Of a stretch of DNA of 64,000 nucleotides, positions 35,301 to 47,183 are shown in pieces (position 1 is the stretch's first letter; each line of letters starts with the position of its first letter). Below the pieces are notes generated by a model, which was given only the letters and a program-made list of their open reading frames with translations, was not told the origin of the DNA and ran no database searches. The stretch comes from Epiperipatus broadwayi. Lineage: Eukaryota > Onychophora > Udeonychophora > Euonychophora > Peripatidae. The stretch spans positions 250,001 to 314,000 of the forward strand of contig JAQFVV010006709.1 of NCBI GenBank assembly GCA_028023455.1, written 5' to 3'. The translations under genes were made by a program, and so were the position numbers.

Positions 35301-37502
35301 TCCAATGTTATTATCATAGTTTTCTCTTAATATTAATTGTCATTTTATTTTCTCATATGTAACATAACTCATAAGCTATATTTATATTTTGAAATCATGT
35401 TACAAGTTTAATAAAAGACTTTCATTAACAGAGATAAAATATATTACTTCTGATAAATGATATCAGAGATATGGTGACCATGGCATAGAAATCATTGTTT
35501 TAACACTAAATGAATAATCCATTCAGTGGTATATCGGAGTTATACTTTGATATCTTCAACAACAGTATTAGTCTTATCCGTAAGTGTTAATATTACATTC
35601 CAAACATAAGCATGTATTTGTTTTTAAATCTTAGTGGGTATTTAATGATCTTTATTGAAAATAAGGATGAACTTCTAGAATGTAATTGGAGATGTATTTC
35701 AGTTGTTATTTAAAACTCAATTCATAATTTGTAGTTTTCAAGAGTAAACATCAACTTTGTTTTTTAATAATAATCCATGCTGTATATTTTCATTTTAAAT
35801 AATTTGTGAATACTCACATTGTTATATGTCCTTTTACAATAAAACATTGGTTAAAAGTATAGCTATCCTTTTTGATGTAGATAAAATATATACATACGAA
35901 TACAATCCAAAAATAATAATAAAAGGGCTTCCACTTGGCAATATAGATTCCTCTAATTTGTTTCTATTTTTTTAAAATGACATAGTATGTAGAGCATTGT
36001 TAGTTATCATGCTTGAGACATTCATTTTGTAGCTTACATTAAATGATTATTGTCAACAGTGGATTTCTAAACTTCCATACAGATATGTATAGCTAAACTC
36101 ATACAAGTAAAAATGTAATATATCGGTCATTTGTTAATGTATTATAAATATAAATAAATAAAGTTATTTTGATGAAATAAGGTCTCTAAAATTAAAATAT
36201 TGTAATTGCTTCCTGATCGACAATAAAAAAAATGACAAATTTTTCTGCATAGTGTTTTTTTTTAATTAATATAAAATAAGTTAAAATTGTTTCTTCAATT
36301 TCAAAATATCATTTACTATTAATCCATGTTGTTTTTTGTATTAAATTGAAAAATATACACACTTTATTCTCTCTAAGATCATGAGTAATTTTCAAACTAC
36401 CAAGGAAATCAATATTGTTTTATTTTCCTAAAGATAAAAGGGAGAGCAAATTGTAAATTTCTATATGTTTAGAACACTTTTAAACATAGAGAAAATCTCA
36501 TTCCAAATCTTATTAGAGATATTACAAAGCTATACTAAAGTTAAAGAAAATATTCATAAGCAATTCCAGTAACCAATCCCAAAGTAAAATCATGAACTAA
36601 AATTCAAAAAAAAATTTAAATAGCACGTGTATGACATGTGGTTGGAGTATAGGTACAATTTATTATAATCGAAAATTGAGTATAAACTAATAACAAACAT
36701 CAGGCTAAGCTCAGGATTCTCAGTTAGTATGATCTGTGTCAATAATCAAAAGAGCCATATGGGTAATAGTGACAATGATAAAAATTATTAAACATTATAA
36801 ATACTCTAATTAAAAATAAATTTTAAGAGGAGAATCCTCAACTCACTTAAAAAGTAAAAAAGCTCTCAATATTTACTATGTACACCACAGAGTAGCTAGG
36901 TTATAATATAATCTCTCATAATAAAGTTTATTATCCCCCCATCAATATATAAACATACACCTCATAGCTACTATACCAACTTATTGCCATGATCAGATCC
37001 ACAGTTCAAGATTTAGGTAAAAATAATCATTTTAAATAATTATAATGATCAGTAAAATATTAAGAAAAGAATAAATATGTTATTTTTTAGATACATTCTC
37101 AACATCTGTAAATCATTGTAACTAAGTAATTTATCTTTAATTTATGTGAATGTACCTTGAATAATCAGAACGAAATATAATTGCATCATGAATTATACAA
37201 TGTTTATATTTCTGCATAAATGATGTGTGAATAAGACATCATTGATACTCTAAAACAAGACTTAATAAAATATAAGATTTATTTACAATAAAACAATTTA
37301 ACAACAATAACATTGTAGGAAATCTACAAAATTTAAGTGCACTGTTGAATTATAATACAATGCATTTGCCCCATTAGAGAAATACACTTTCAATGTTTAT
37401 AGCTTAAATTTATATATAAAAAAAATAAATTAAATGTTCATCAACTATTATCTATATTGATGGACCAATGTACACCTTATGACTACTGATATTGTTATAA
37501 GA
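32381..37502. other. Intergenic, AT-rich, nothing recognised
   Basis: Only short chance frames were found. No terminal repeats, coding relics or RNA genes were recognised. The stretch 34,100-34,700 is slightly richer in mixed sequence but matched nothing else in the window. Confidence 0.6.
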
Positions 37503-37801
37503 AGTTTCACATTTCTTAACTAATAAAATTTAAATTACCATTGGTTTTATTGTTACAAAACTTCTATACCTTCATAAATGATGAAGTTTTATTAACATAA
37601 GCATTATTACACAAGTTTTATCCTCTCCTGTATGATAACGTTTTTTTTATTAACATAAACATTATTTCAAAAATTCTATATCTTTTTAATCTGTAAAATT
37701 TTACTAACCTATGCATTATTTTAATAGTTCCATAGCTTTCTAACTAATGAAGCTTTTATTTAACCTATGAATTATTTCAAGAAGTTTCACATTTTTCATA
37801 C
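37503..37801 (+). repeat. Degenerate tandem repeat, about 56-bp period, 5 copies
   Basis: Five units of 54-57 bp follow one another, each with the pattern AATGAAG-TTTTATTAACCTA-GCATTATT-CAA-AAGTTT. Clear examples are GATGAAGTTTTATTAACATA (37,580), TTTTATTAACATAAACATTATT (37,646) and AATGAAGCTTTTATTTAACC (37,745). A partial sixth unit ends near 37,801. Confidence 0.75.
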
Positions 37802-39734
37802 TATTATGTGGATAATATTACTCCAAACATTGAGTAAATCTAAATATCCATGTCTTACCAATGCAGCGATGACTTGCTACTGGATGATGATTATGTATAT
37901 TGCTTATTTAGGCTAAGAAGTACAATTTTGAATAAATAATTGTTTTATTTTCTATAATGCTGGCAAAGCACAGTAGAACAGATATATCAGGACCATCTCT
38001 CTATCTACACTAAGAATAGTCAAAAGTGCACCTGAAGAAAACATTCCAAAAACAAACAACCTTATCAATTGCCATAATAATAAAGATATATAATACACTA
38101 TACATGGTTAGAATATAAAAATGATACTTCCGAGAGGGAAAGTTTAACAAGGTAATGAACCTAGTGATGGCATGAACCCAAAAGATCCACCTACATTCTG
38201 AAGGCAAATAAATATGCTAGGACTTTGTCTCTAAATGTATGAAAAGAAAAAATGGACCATCACCAATACTAGGGACAATAAGGATTGCCTCAAGCTAAGC
38301 ATTAAATATAAGAACATATACTAAAGGAAAATGTTGATAGAGAGAGACCAGGCTAAAATCTCTATAAAATATATGGGTTACCCAAATCAATATTAACAGA
38401 GAGACAAGGCTCACATCCCTTGGAAACAAATTGGCAAAATAAGCTTATAGCAATACATAAGAGAAACTAATTTTAATAATATTGACGTATAAAACCGATA
38501 AGATAATTATTTTGTGTCAAATCTGACTTAATAAAATATGGCCTTAAATAATTAATAAAATAAGAATATACACATTTTCATAGCTTACATATAAGTATTC
38601 ACTGAAATAGATAAATTACTAAAAGGAACAAAGTAATACTTTTAAAATGATATAATACTAAAATCATTATATAACATTAATAAAACACTCAATATTATAT
38701 GAACTGAATACTATCATGAATCTTATTAAGCAAGAATACATAAATCAAGCAAATAATAAACTATAAATACATATTATAATTCTAAATTATAACAAGTTTA
38801 TCAAAACTTAAAAGTATTAACGTTCTTTATCTTGGAGCTTCACAATTCGTTAGAAGGCAATTTTATAAGCAGATATTACAGTTTGTTGGCAGTAAAGCAA
38901 TCTAAAATAGATGCACAGTATTGAAAATTATTTTATATGGTCTCCTTAATGAATACAAGTACATTATTGTGAAATATACTACAGCATTAAACTGTTTTAC
39001 CATTACATGTTTTAAGAATTATATTCAAATACAGAGTTCCAAAAGCAAGAATTTCTTTCTAAAGCTAAGGTTACCTTCCAGAGAGAGAGCAAATTTACAC
39101 ATTCATATTTTGAGCATTATAATAAGTCATAAAAAGTGATAAGTAAGTCTTATTAAATTAATGGCATTTAATTTTTAATTATAATACATTTCCTCCCATT
39201 CAGTTTAAGTATAAAGTTGACCTATAAAACGTTTTTTTTCCTTCTTAGCAAATTATTAAGAGCAATAAAATTGTCACTTTAGTTTTAACATACATGGTTT
39301 ATTCTTCTCAAATTCATAGTTCATTTATTGAAATGAATTTATCCAAGAGAAACTGTTTATTGAAACATTATTTTCAAAGATATCAAAATAAAACATTTCA
39401 AAAGTCCTTGATAATTATTACTCTTTCAAATAAGCTAGTAAAAGATACATTTTTAAATATTAACATGCTGTTATAAATATTGCCAAAATATGAGCTTTCA
39501 ATAACTATTTCTAGGATATAAGAAATGTTGTTTATAATAAAGTTTATTATAAATTTATTTAACTCGCATTGCAAATAGAAAGATTTCGTGAGTATTAATG
39601 TATAATAGGAATTGTGGACTTAATCGGTGAAGTATTGAATACATATTCATAGCCATTTTGTAAATAGACAAGAAATTGATTAGGAGCGATATAAATTTAT
39701 GCAAATGTGATAGTTATGTATTTCATTTTCTGGA
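37802..39734. other. Intergenic, AT-rich, nothing recognised
   Basis: No recognisable gene, terminal repeat or RNA was found. The short frames are at chance length for this composition. Confidence 0.6.
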
Positions 39735-41510
39735 TAATTTGTAGCAATAGTCTTTTCTATTTATGGCATCACTATCTTCATCTGCTTTTAATATAGCAAT
39801 TATAATTCCATTACCTGGAGCTTTTCCCTTTATAAATTTAATTGCATGTCTCACTTCATTTGAAATTCTGGGCAATTCCAGAGTTACTTGTTCTTTATTA
39901 CAATATAATTCTTGATAGAACTCTTCTACCTATTTCTTGATGTCATTTTTTTTTCCAGTAATCATTCTATATTTTTTAATGCAGATATGTTTACTTCCAA
40001 TACCAAATGTCATTTTATATTCTTGACACTTAGTTTATTTAACAGCATTTCTTGCTAGTACATAATTATATTTTCTTATATTATTATCAACTGTTTTTCA
40101 CACCATTTTACAAAATTTGTGATACTCAATTTTTAATGCATCATTTTTATGTACATATTCCTTCTGTTCTTCATAAATTCTCTAATCTCAGTAGAAATTT
40201 TATTGGTCAATTGCTGCTTTTTTCTTCCAGCTATTTTAGTTGCGAGTTATTGTTTTCTTCATATCTGATCCATGTTCAAAATCTACTAATACTTGAAATG
40301 GATTTGCAAGTTCTAATTTATTTTCATTAGAATGTTTCTTAAGATTAGTAATATCAAATGTAGATATTGTTGTTTTTTTTAATTTTTGTCTCCTTAGTTT
40401 TTTATTAACATGTATCTTATATCTTACTAATCAATGATCAATTCCTTTGATGAATTTATTAAGAAGATTACAATCTTGAAAAATGTATTTTCTGTTAATC
40501 AAAATATATTCCAATTCTGCTGTATCTTCATTTGAATGCTTTCATGTCCATTTTCTTTTAACATTTTTTTTTTATCAAAAAAGAATGCATAATGTTTTTC
40601 TTTTTCTGCAAATTCCTAAAGTCTATATTGTCTCTCATATTTATTACTATTACCAAATTTGCCTACAGTACTTTCATCTTTCATTTGTTTACCAATTCTA
40701 ACATTAATGTCTCCTATAAGAATTTTAACATGTTTAGTCTGATCAAAAGCCTTTTGTACATCCATGTCAAAAAGGTTGAATTAACTGTATTTTGGTATCT
40801 ACTATTAAGTTGAATGTGTAATCTTGCCACTCTGATACACTATCAGTCTCCATAATGTTTTTACATTTTTTATTTATAACAGTCCTATTCCAATTGTATT
40901 ACCAATATGTGTGTCACTTTTTAAGTCAATTACCTTTTTTTTTCTTTCAACTTCACAAAGTCCAATAATGTTCCATTTAATATAAGACAGTCTTTACAAT
41001 TTTTACAATCTTCCCTTACTTGAAAGTGATCTGCAGTTGTAAATACCTAAATAAAAAGTCATTATGCAATGGCAGCCTGGATCCACAATCAGAGGATACT
41101 TAGCACTCTCTACTTTCAGCCACCAACCTCTACATTGGCTGATGATTTCACAGCTTTTTGGGAACAAGGGCCATGATTTATTTTTGTCTGTTATGATTGT
41201 ATATATTAGAAAAAAATTTCATTCACACACATTCATTTTTTATGAGTAACTGAGGAGAAAGACAATAGTGTTTCTTGATATTAAACTCCATGGTACAAAT
41301 CCAATAAACTCACCACACTGGCTAATATGTGTCTGTGAGCATCCCTTCCAGGTTTGTAGACTTTATGATTAATCATGTAGTAATAACAACTGCAATGACA
41401 AGAATGTATGGAGTGGACATTAGGAATTTGCCCTGCTCAATTTCTTTAGGCCTTGAAGAGAAATCAAATGGTCTCTTTTCAATTAATATAAATACTTATA
41501 TGTCATCTTT
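39735..41510 (-). pseudogene. RTE retrotransposon (copy 2): leader, EN and start of RT, 3' truncated
   Basis: The minus strand from about 41,500 matches copy 1 from about 5,575: the leader blocks GCAGGGCAAATTCCTAATG and AGCCAGTGTGGTGAGTTTAT are identical or nearly so. Then come a degraded EN domain and the beginning of RT (KAPGN near 39,830). Frameshifts and stops are frequent. Unusually for a LINE, the 5' end is kept and the 3' half is missing, which points to a later deletion or rearrangement rather than 5' truncation at insertion. It abuts repeat copy B at about 41,515. Confidence 0.82.
41121..41144 (-). other. Leader hairpin of RTE copy 2
   Basis: On the minus strand CATCAGCC pairs with GGTTGGTG over an 8-base loop using two wobble pairs. 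The homologous hairpin in copy 1 is perfectly Watson-Crick paired, and the 3' arm is identical in both copies. Confidence 0.45.
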
Positions 41511-41522
41511 AGACAGTTAATA

Positions 41523-42605
41523 AATATGTATAAACACACCTATATACAAGTTAATATTTACCAAGTGATTTTTGGGAGACAAAGTTTGATATTAGTTATC
41601 AAAATGTTAACCAAATCACTTGTAGAATTGCAATAGTCAAGACTGCAATTAAATAATGGTGTCCAGGAGTTATTTACACTTTCATTTATTTATTTTTTTG
41701 GATGATAATTTTCCAGAATGGTAATTTTTGTTTATAAAAACTCATTGTTTGATAATTAATTAAACATTTAAATATATCAGATGGAATGAAAGATGAAAAA
41801 TATAGAGCATGTAAAGACAAAGTAGAAATGTTAATTATATTATTTTGGACTGTATGATTTTCTATAAGTAAACTATTACAATTAGTATGTTGTGGAATGG
41901 AATTTAAAAAACATTCATGTGGATAAGATAATAGTAAGGATTTGTCTGTTTGAAAATGCATAAAGTTATAGTGGAGATGGAAATTATTGGATGTTAATGA
42001 GGTCTTTTTGAAAAAATGCACATTGCATGAATATTTTAATGACTCATTACTTTTTTGATATGTTGGTGTCAAGTCACTTGACTGAGTTTTTGAGGTGTTC
42101 ATTTGAGATTTATGAACATTTATTGAGAGTTTCTCATACTATTTAGTCTTAGAATGACTACAGATTGGCAAAAATATTCCAGTATATAAGTCATCCAAAA
42201 ATAATTTTTAAAAAAATTTTGTAATTTCTGTATAATATTAAAAAAACAATAGTGAAATTTATCCTGCATCTACAAAATATTTTGTCTTTTAACAGATAAT
42301 GATTTAAAATACATATATAATAATTTAATTGTATCTACATATGTTTTTATCATTTATGAAAATATTTTTATCATACCATTAAAATAGTTATATAATGGTA
42401 TTTTCTGTTCACGTTATAATTTTATCCCATTCAAAGACAATGAACATATTGTTTTGACTATTAATTATCCTCTTCTCTCAGTTCTGAGTCCATTCTTTAT
42501 ACTTTTGTTATTAATAAGCTGAGCATTGTCATCATTTATAAAGATGGAGATTGAATATTTTATTTAATGAATTTGTTTTTATAATCAATCGGAAGTTAAT
42601 AATTG
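41523..42605. repeat. Unnamed dispersed repeat, copy B
   Basis: This is the direct-orientation partner of 24,752-25,888. It starts next to the 5' end of RTE copy 2 and ends at GAAGTTAATAATTG (42,605), after which the two copies are unrelated. No terminal inverted repeats or LTR-type ends were identified. Its minus strand carries a 138-codon open frame. Confidence 0.8.
41686..42102 (-). CDS. Hypothetical 138-residue open frame in repeat B
   Basis: I do not recognise the product. It is rich in Ser, Asn, His, Leu and Phe, with no obvious catalytic motif, signal peptide or repeated unit. Its length is notable: at this A+T content a stop is expected about every 12 codons, so 138 open codons are unlikely by chance. 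The homologous minus-strand region of repeat A translates to a similar peptide in blocks: QKSNESLKYSCNVHFF here against QISNDSQYNIYAILTYF there, and CFLNSIPQHTNCNSLLIENH against CFLNSFSQYLNLNSLIIQNH. Stops interrupt copy A. It could be a relic ORF of the repeat element or a composition effect. Confidence 0.3.
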   Translation of the reverse strand: MNTSKTQSSDLTPTYQKSNESLKYSCNVHFFKKTSLTSNNFHLHYNFMHFQTDKSLLLSYPHECFLNSIPQHTNCNSLLIENHTVQNNIINISTLSLHALYFSSFIPSDIFKCLINYQTMSFYKQKLPFWKIIIQKNK

Positions 42606-42799
42606 AACCTTTAAACTTATATAAGTTAGCACACTGTATATGTAATTCACAGAATACCATTTTCTTCAGTTATGTAAAAATGGGCCTGAATTTATGCTGT
42701 ATATATTGAAGCAATCATATATATATATATATATATAAGTGAAACTTCATTTGGCTCTAACAGGTGCCAGAGTTTATCTTAGCTTAACTATTTATTTGC
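42606..42799. other. Spacer with (AT)n microsatellite
   Basis: An alternating AT run of about 20 bases lies at 42,717-42,737. Nothing else was recognised. Confidence 0.7.
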
Positions 42800-44760
42800 A
42801 ATTATCTGGGGTTTTTTTAAAATAATGATAAAAATAGAAGAAATTATAAACAACATGTAGATCTTAATATAGCAACTAATGAAACATTTGTCAACAGGAC
42901 TAATATTAATCCATCAGCAGAAGTAAAGAAAGTATTAACACTTGGGCCAAGATTTGTAGGTGGCCTATGGAAGTTTCCTAAACTTGAACTTCTAACCGAT
43001 ACATAAGTGAGTTTAATTAATAACACCCACAGAGATACTATAATCTCTCAAATAATGAAAACCATTAGAAATAAATACATGAGGGCAGAGAATAATGAAT
43101 GGAGAAATAGTATTGTTAAAACTAGACAATTTTTGGAATCCAACAACTTGAAATGCATTAAAGAGGATAAAGGAAACAGGTTTGTCATTATGAATAATGA
43201 AGAATACCATGGGAAAATGTCCAACCAAATTCTGAACTTGAGGTTTGAGGAAGAGGAAAATTTCAACTTGAGACTAAAATAGAGATAAATTCATCTTCAC
43301 AATACTCAGGATCCACAAGGACAAAGGCATGACCAGAGCAGAATATTACCACATATATCCATCTGCCACCACACCTCCCAGAATGTTTCAAAATGCCAAA
43401 GTTCACAAGAAAGGAACATCACTTTGCCTTATATTAGATTTTGATGGAGTGTACTACCAAGAAACTGCAAAACTAATTAACCAGTAGCTGGTTGACAATA
43501 TAGGGTTTGGAGATTATGCTATTGCATCATCATTTGAGTCAGTGGACAAAATCTGAGATATACAAATAGATCAAGAGTGTGAAATGGCAGCTCTAGATGT
43601 GAAAGATCTATATGGATCAGTGGACAGAAAGCACTCAATAGACATAGTCAAAACAGAATTAATCAATAAACAATGCCCAGATAGTAAGTTTAACTTTATT
43701 GTGGCCTTTTTGGAATGGATGAATAAAAATGTTCACATCATCTTTGAAGAAAAATGGTATAAAATGAAGCAGTGATGCCCAATGGGCCTTCCCATTAGTG
43801 GCATAGTGTCCAATGTCTTTTTAAACTACCATGAGCAACAAATAATACTAAATATAGAAGCAGATAACCTCACAATGATATATCTTAGATATATGGATGA
43901 CGTGTTTATCACTGCCAAAAGGAATACAATCTTAAACATCAAAGAATTACAGCTGATGTCTAAACTCACTAAATACCACATGGGAGAATGATCATCACCA
44001 TCTAAAATAGCTGGACTTAAACATACAAAAAGAAGATACACAATTAATGTACAACATGACTATCAAACCCCTAGAAATTAGAGGATACGTGCATCAGAGA
44101 GTTCCTAACTCACATAAATATGCTAAACTGAATGCATTTCTACATAGAAATAATTACTTATGCAAATGTAATTCAGACAGAAGAGATAACATATTAAAGT
44201 ACATCAAAGAACTAATATCTGTTGACTATAAATATAGACACATAACTAAAAGAATAGCACAGTTCCAAGCAAAAATAAAACAGCAAGGCAGAATCAGATA
44301 GTAAATCATGAATAACCATACCATATATATCTAACATTGCCAAACATTTAATCAAAACACTATCAAAAGAATTTACTATTGGTTTCTGCACTTCTGCCAA
44401 CACCAATAAACTAATAAACAATTTAAAAGATAAACTTGATCCCAAATCAACCTCTCAGGTGGTGTATCAAATACAATGCCCTCAGGCCAGATGCAGAGCC
44501 TCATATTATGGGGAAACAAAAATTACCATTACAAACAGCATCCCAGCACATATATGTATAAAAGGGCACTGAATAACAAGGAGTCTACATCAGCATTCTT
44601 GGAGCATGAAAAAGCTACTGGACTCAGATTTGAACCCACCAACCCCAAAATAATGTGCAGAGAGAAATGACCATAGGTACAAAATAAAGGAGGCATATTT
44701 CATAAACAATGACACTCAATCAATTAATAGAAAAGACACTTGTTTCACCATTTCAAAAAG
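42800..44760 (+). pseudogene. Penelope-like retroelement with RT and GIY-YIG relics, multiply broken
   Basis: The ancestral product is the RT plus C-terminal GIY-YIG endonuclease typical of Penelope-like elements. Order along the sequence: LTLGPRFVGG (about 42,938), an N-terminal part with KEDKGNRFVIMNNEEY (about 43,158), PRMFQNAKVHKKG (about 43,376), LDVKDLYGSVD (about 43,593), the pair PMGLPISGIVSNVFL (43,779) and YLRYMDDVF (43,886) carrying the catalytic DD, then NSHKYAKLNAFLHR (about 44,109), the GIY-YIG-like pair VVYQIQC and SYYGET (44,460-44,522), and STSAFLEHEKATG (44,590). At least six stops or frameshifts interrupt it, for example after LLTDT (43,003), at TGA 43,773-43,775 and at TGA 43,989-43,991. 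Long flanking repeats were not found. Confidence 0.88.
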
Positions 44761-46925
44761 ATGAACAAACTAATCCAAACAATATTTAAATAAAATAATG
44801 AAACACCTAACTAATTAACATAAATTAGAAAACTTCCCCTCATCACTATCAACTGCATGCAGCTATGAGTATGAAACCATGGAGCTTTGAAAGTGCTAAG
44901 CATTAAATAAATTAATAAATATAACTTCTCTAACAAGCATTAAAAGCACATAATTATTGATATTAGTTAATGAATAAAATATAATAATGGATAATATTGT
45001 AATATTTAGTAAATTTTATATCATTATGTGTATAAAGTCAGTAGCATGTTGGTAATTAGTTTTGTAGAAAATATAAGATAGCAATTTTCTTAAAGTAAAT
45101 ACTTAGGTTGTTTTTTTTAATTAATAAATAATGTTGAATATATTATAAAATAACTTTTGGTTTTATTAATTTCTAGTTTATAACTTATAATTAAGTTAAT
45201 ATTATAAATAAAATAAATAATATCAAATTGATTTAAAAGTAATCTTTAAATTTTATTATAGCAGTCAAATAATATTTAAATGTTTAATCTAAATTAGCCT
45301 TAACCTGTTATTTCTAATCTAATATTCCTTAATATTTTTATTTGTAGTTGTTGAAAAGGTTATAATTAAGTAGTAGAGGTCATGTTTAAGGTCATCCCTA
45401 TGTATGTATGCATATATGGAGATGTATGAAGTAAATGAATAAATAAGTTAACTACAATATTAATTAAAAGCAAGAAAACAAATAAATGAATGAAATTGTT
45501 GTAATTATATATTTAAAAAAGTTTTGATTAATGAAAACTAGTTTTAATTTTCTATTAGTGTTTTTGTTTTATTTTATGTAATATAATTTTTTTAATGTTA
45601 CATAAAAAAACTAATAATTAAATTTTAATTTAGTCATTAACCCATGTGATTTTCAAATAAATAGATCATTAACTCATGTGATTTTTAAATAAATAGATCA
45701 AAATTATATCAGTGATCAGTTTTCCAGCTGATTTTAAAAAAAGGTTACAGTTAAATATGAAATAAATTATATTGATTGGTTGTATTAAAAGAAATTGACA
45801 TGAAAATTTGGGGAGGAATAGAAATAATCAGGATATACATAAAAGGTTTTATTGTACTTTGAGGTGTGTGCTCCTGAAATCTGAAGTATTCTGAAATTTT
45901 TTGTCTCAAAAACAAGTTGTAATTTTTTTAAAAAAAAGTTTATTTTTTTTAAAAAAGCAAAAGTATGTTAAAAGTATGTCTAATTGTTCTAAACTTATGA
46001 AGTGCAACTGTTTAATCAAAGGTAACTATTTCTTGGCATTGACTTCCAATTAACTGTTAAAGCTATAGTAAAAAAATGTTTAAAGGAAATTTTATATCTG
46101 CTATCTTATCTACTAATTGCATGACATATCTTCTGCAAAATGAAATTAAGATATAGACAACTGATATATCTGTGGCTAAATGTCTTTATTGCACTGAACT
46201 TTTATAGTCAAAAATTACTTGGTTATTATTTAAATAGCCTAAAACTAAAATGAAAATTGAAAGACATTTGTAGTAAACTTTACTATAGTTGAAATGCATC
46301 AATATCCTTGTAAATTCATTTATAGCGTATTTTAAGTACCTAGATTTTATTAATGATGCCTGATATTAACTCCAAAATACTCTTGTTATAATGATTGCTT
46401 GTCTCTGGAATAGTTATGAAAATGTTAGAAACTGCAATTAATTAAGAATGAATTTTTTTATCTGTCAGATATATAGTATAAGTTATAATGAACTTGCTCC
46501 TAGTTCTTTAAACAGATAGAAATTTCTACTTGCAAAATAATCCCACTCTTATGGTAAAAAGAGTTAAACAAAAATTATTTGGAAGCAAATTTTAAAATGT
46601 TAAATGCAAAAATAATTTTTTAAAAAAAAATAAAGAACTATTTAAAAATGCATCTTTTAAAAAAAAAGAAATGAAATTAAAATGAAGCTATATTATTGTA
46701 CATGCAAAGCCTGGATCCCATAATAATCTCAGCTGAATAATTTGTTTTACTTACCATTCTATTGCTGGCTTATTCTTATTATTTTAATGTTCTATTATAG
46801 TGCTTCTTTGAACTAAAATATATCTTTAAAGGAAGAAATTACTTTAATTTTAAGAACTATTAAATATGTTTTATTTAGAAATCTTTGCCATGCTTATGAT
46901 GAATGTTTTGACCAGAAGCTTCATA
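44761..46925. other. Intergenic, AT-rich
   Basis: Nothing coding was recognised. It contains one short tandem duplication, listed separately. Confidence 0.6.
45636..45699 (+). repeat. 32-bp tandem duplication
   Basis: Two units start ATTAACCCATGTGATT and ATTAACTCATGTGATT and both end AAATAAATAGATC. They differ at two positions. Confidence 0.9.
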
Positions 46926-47183
46926 CCATCAGATAAATTGTATTCAATAAGTTATATACATGTTTTGAACAGAAAAACCAGTACTGAGCTGAAACTATGA
47001 ACTGAAGTTACTATATATTTTTATTTTGTGTTTTTATTGGTTTAAAAAAAAAGATGCCATCAGATAAATTGTATTCAATAAATTACACATGTCTTGAACA
47101 GAAAAACCAGTATAAAGCTGAAACTATGAACTGAAGTTACTATATTTTTTTATTTTGTGTTTTTATTGGTTTAAAAAAAAAGA
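46926..47183 (+). repeat. 131-bp tandem duplication, recent
   Basis: Two units start at 46,926 and 47,057 with CCATCAGATAAATTG. Both contain AACAGAAAAACCAGTA and AAACTATGAACTGAAG and both end in GGTTTAAAAAAAAAG. They differ at only a few positions, suggesting a young duplication. Confidence 0.9.
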
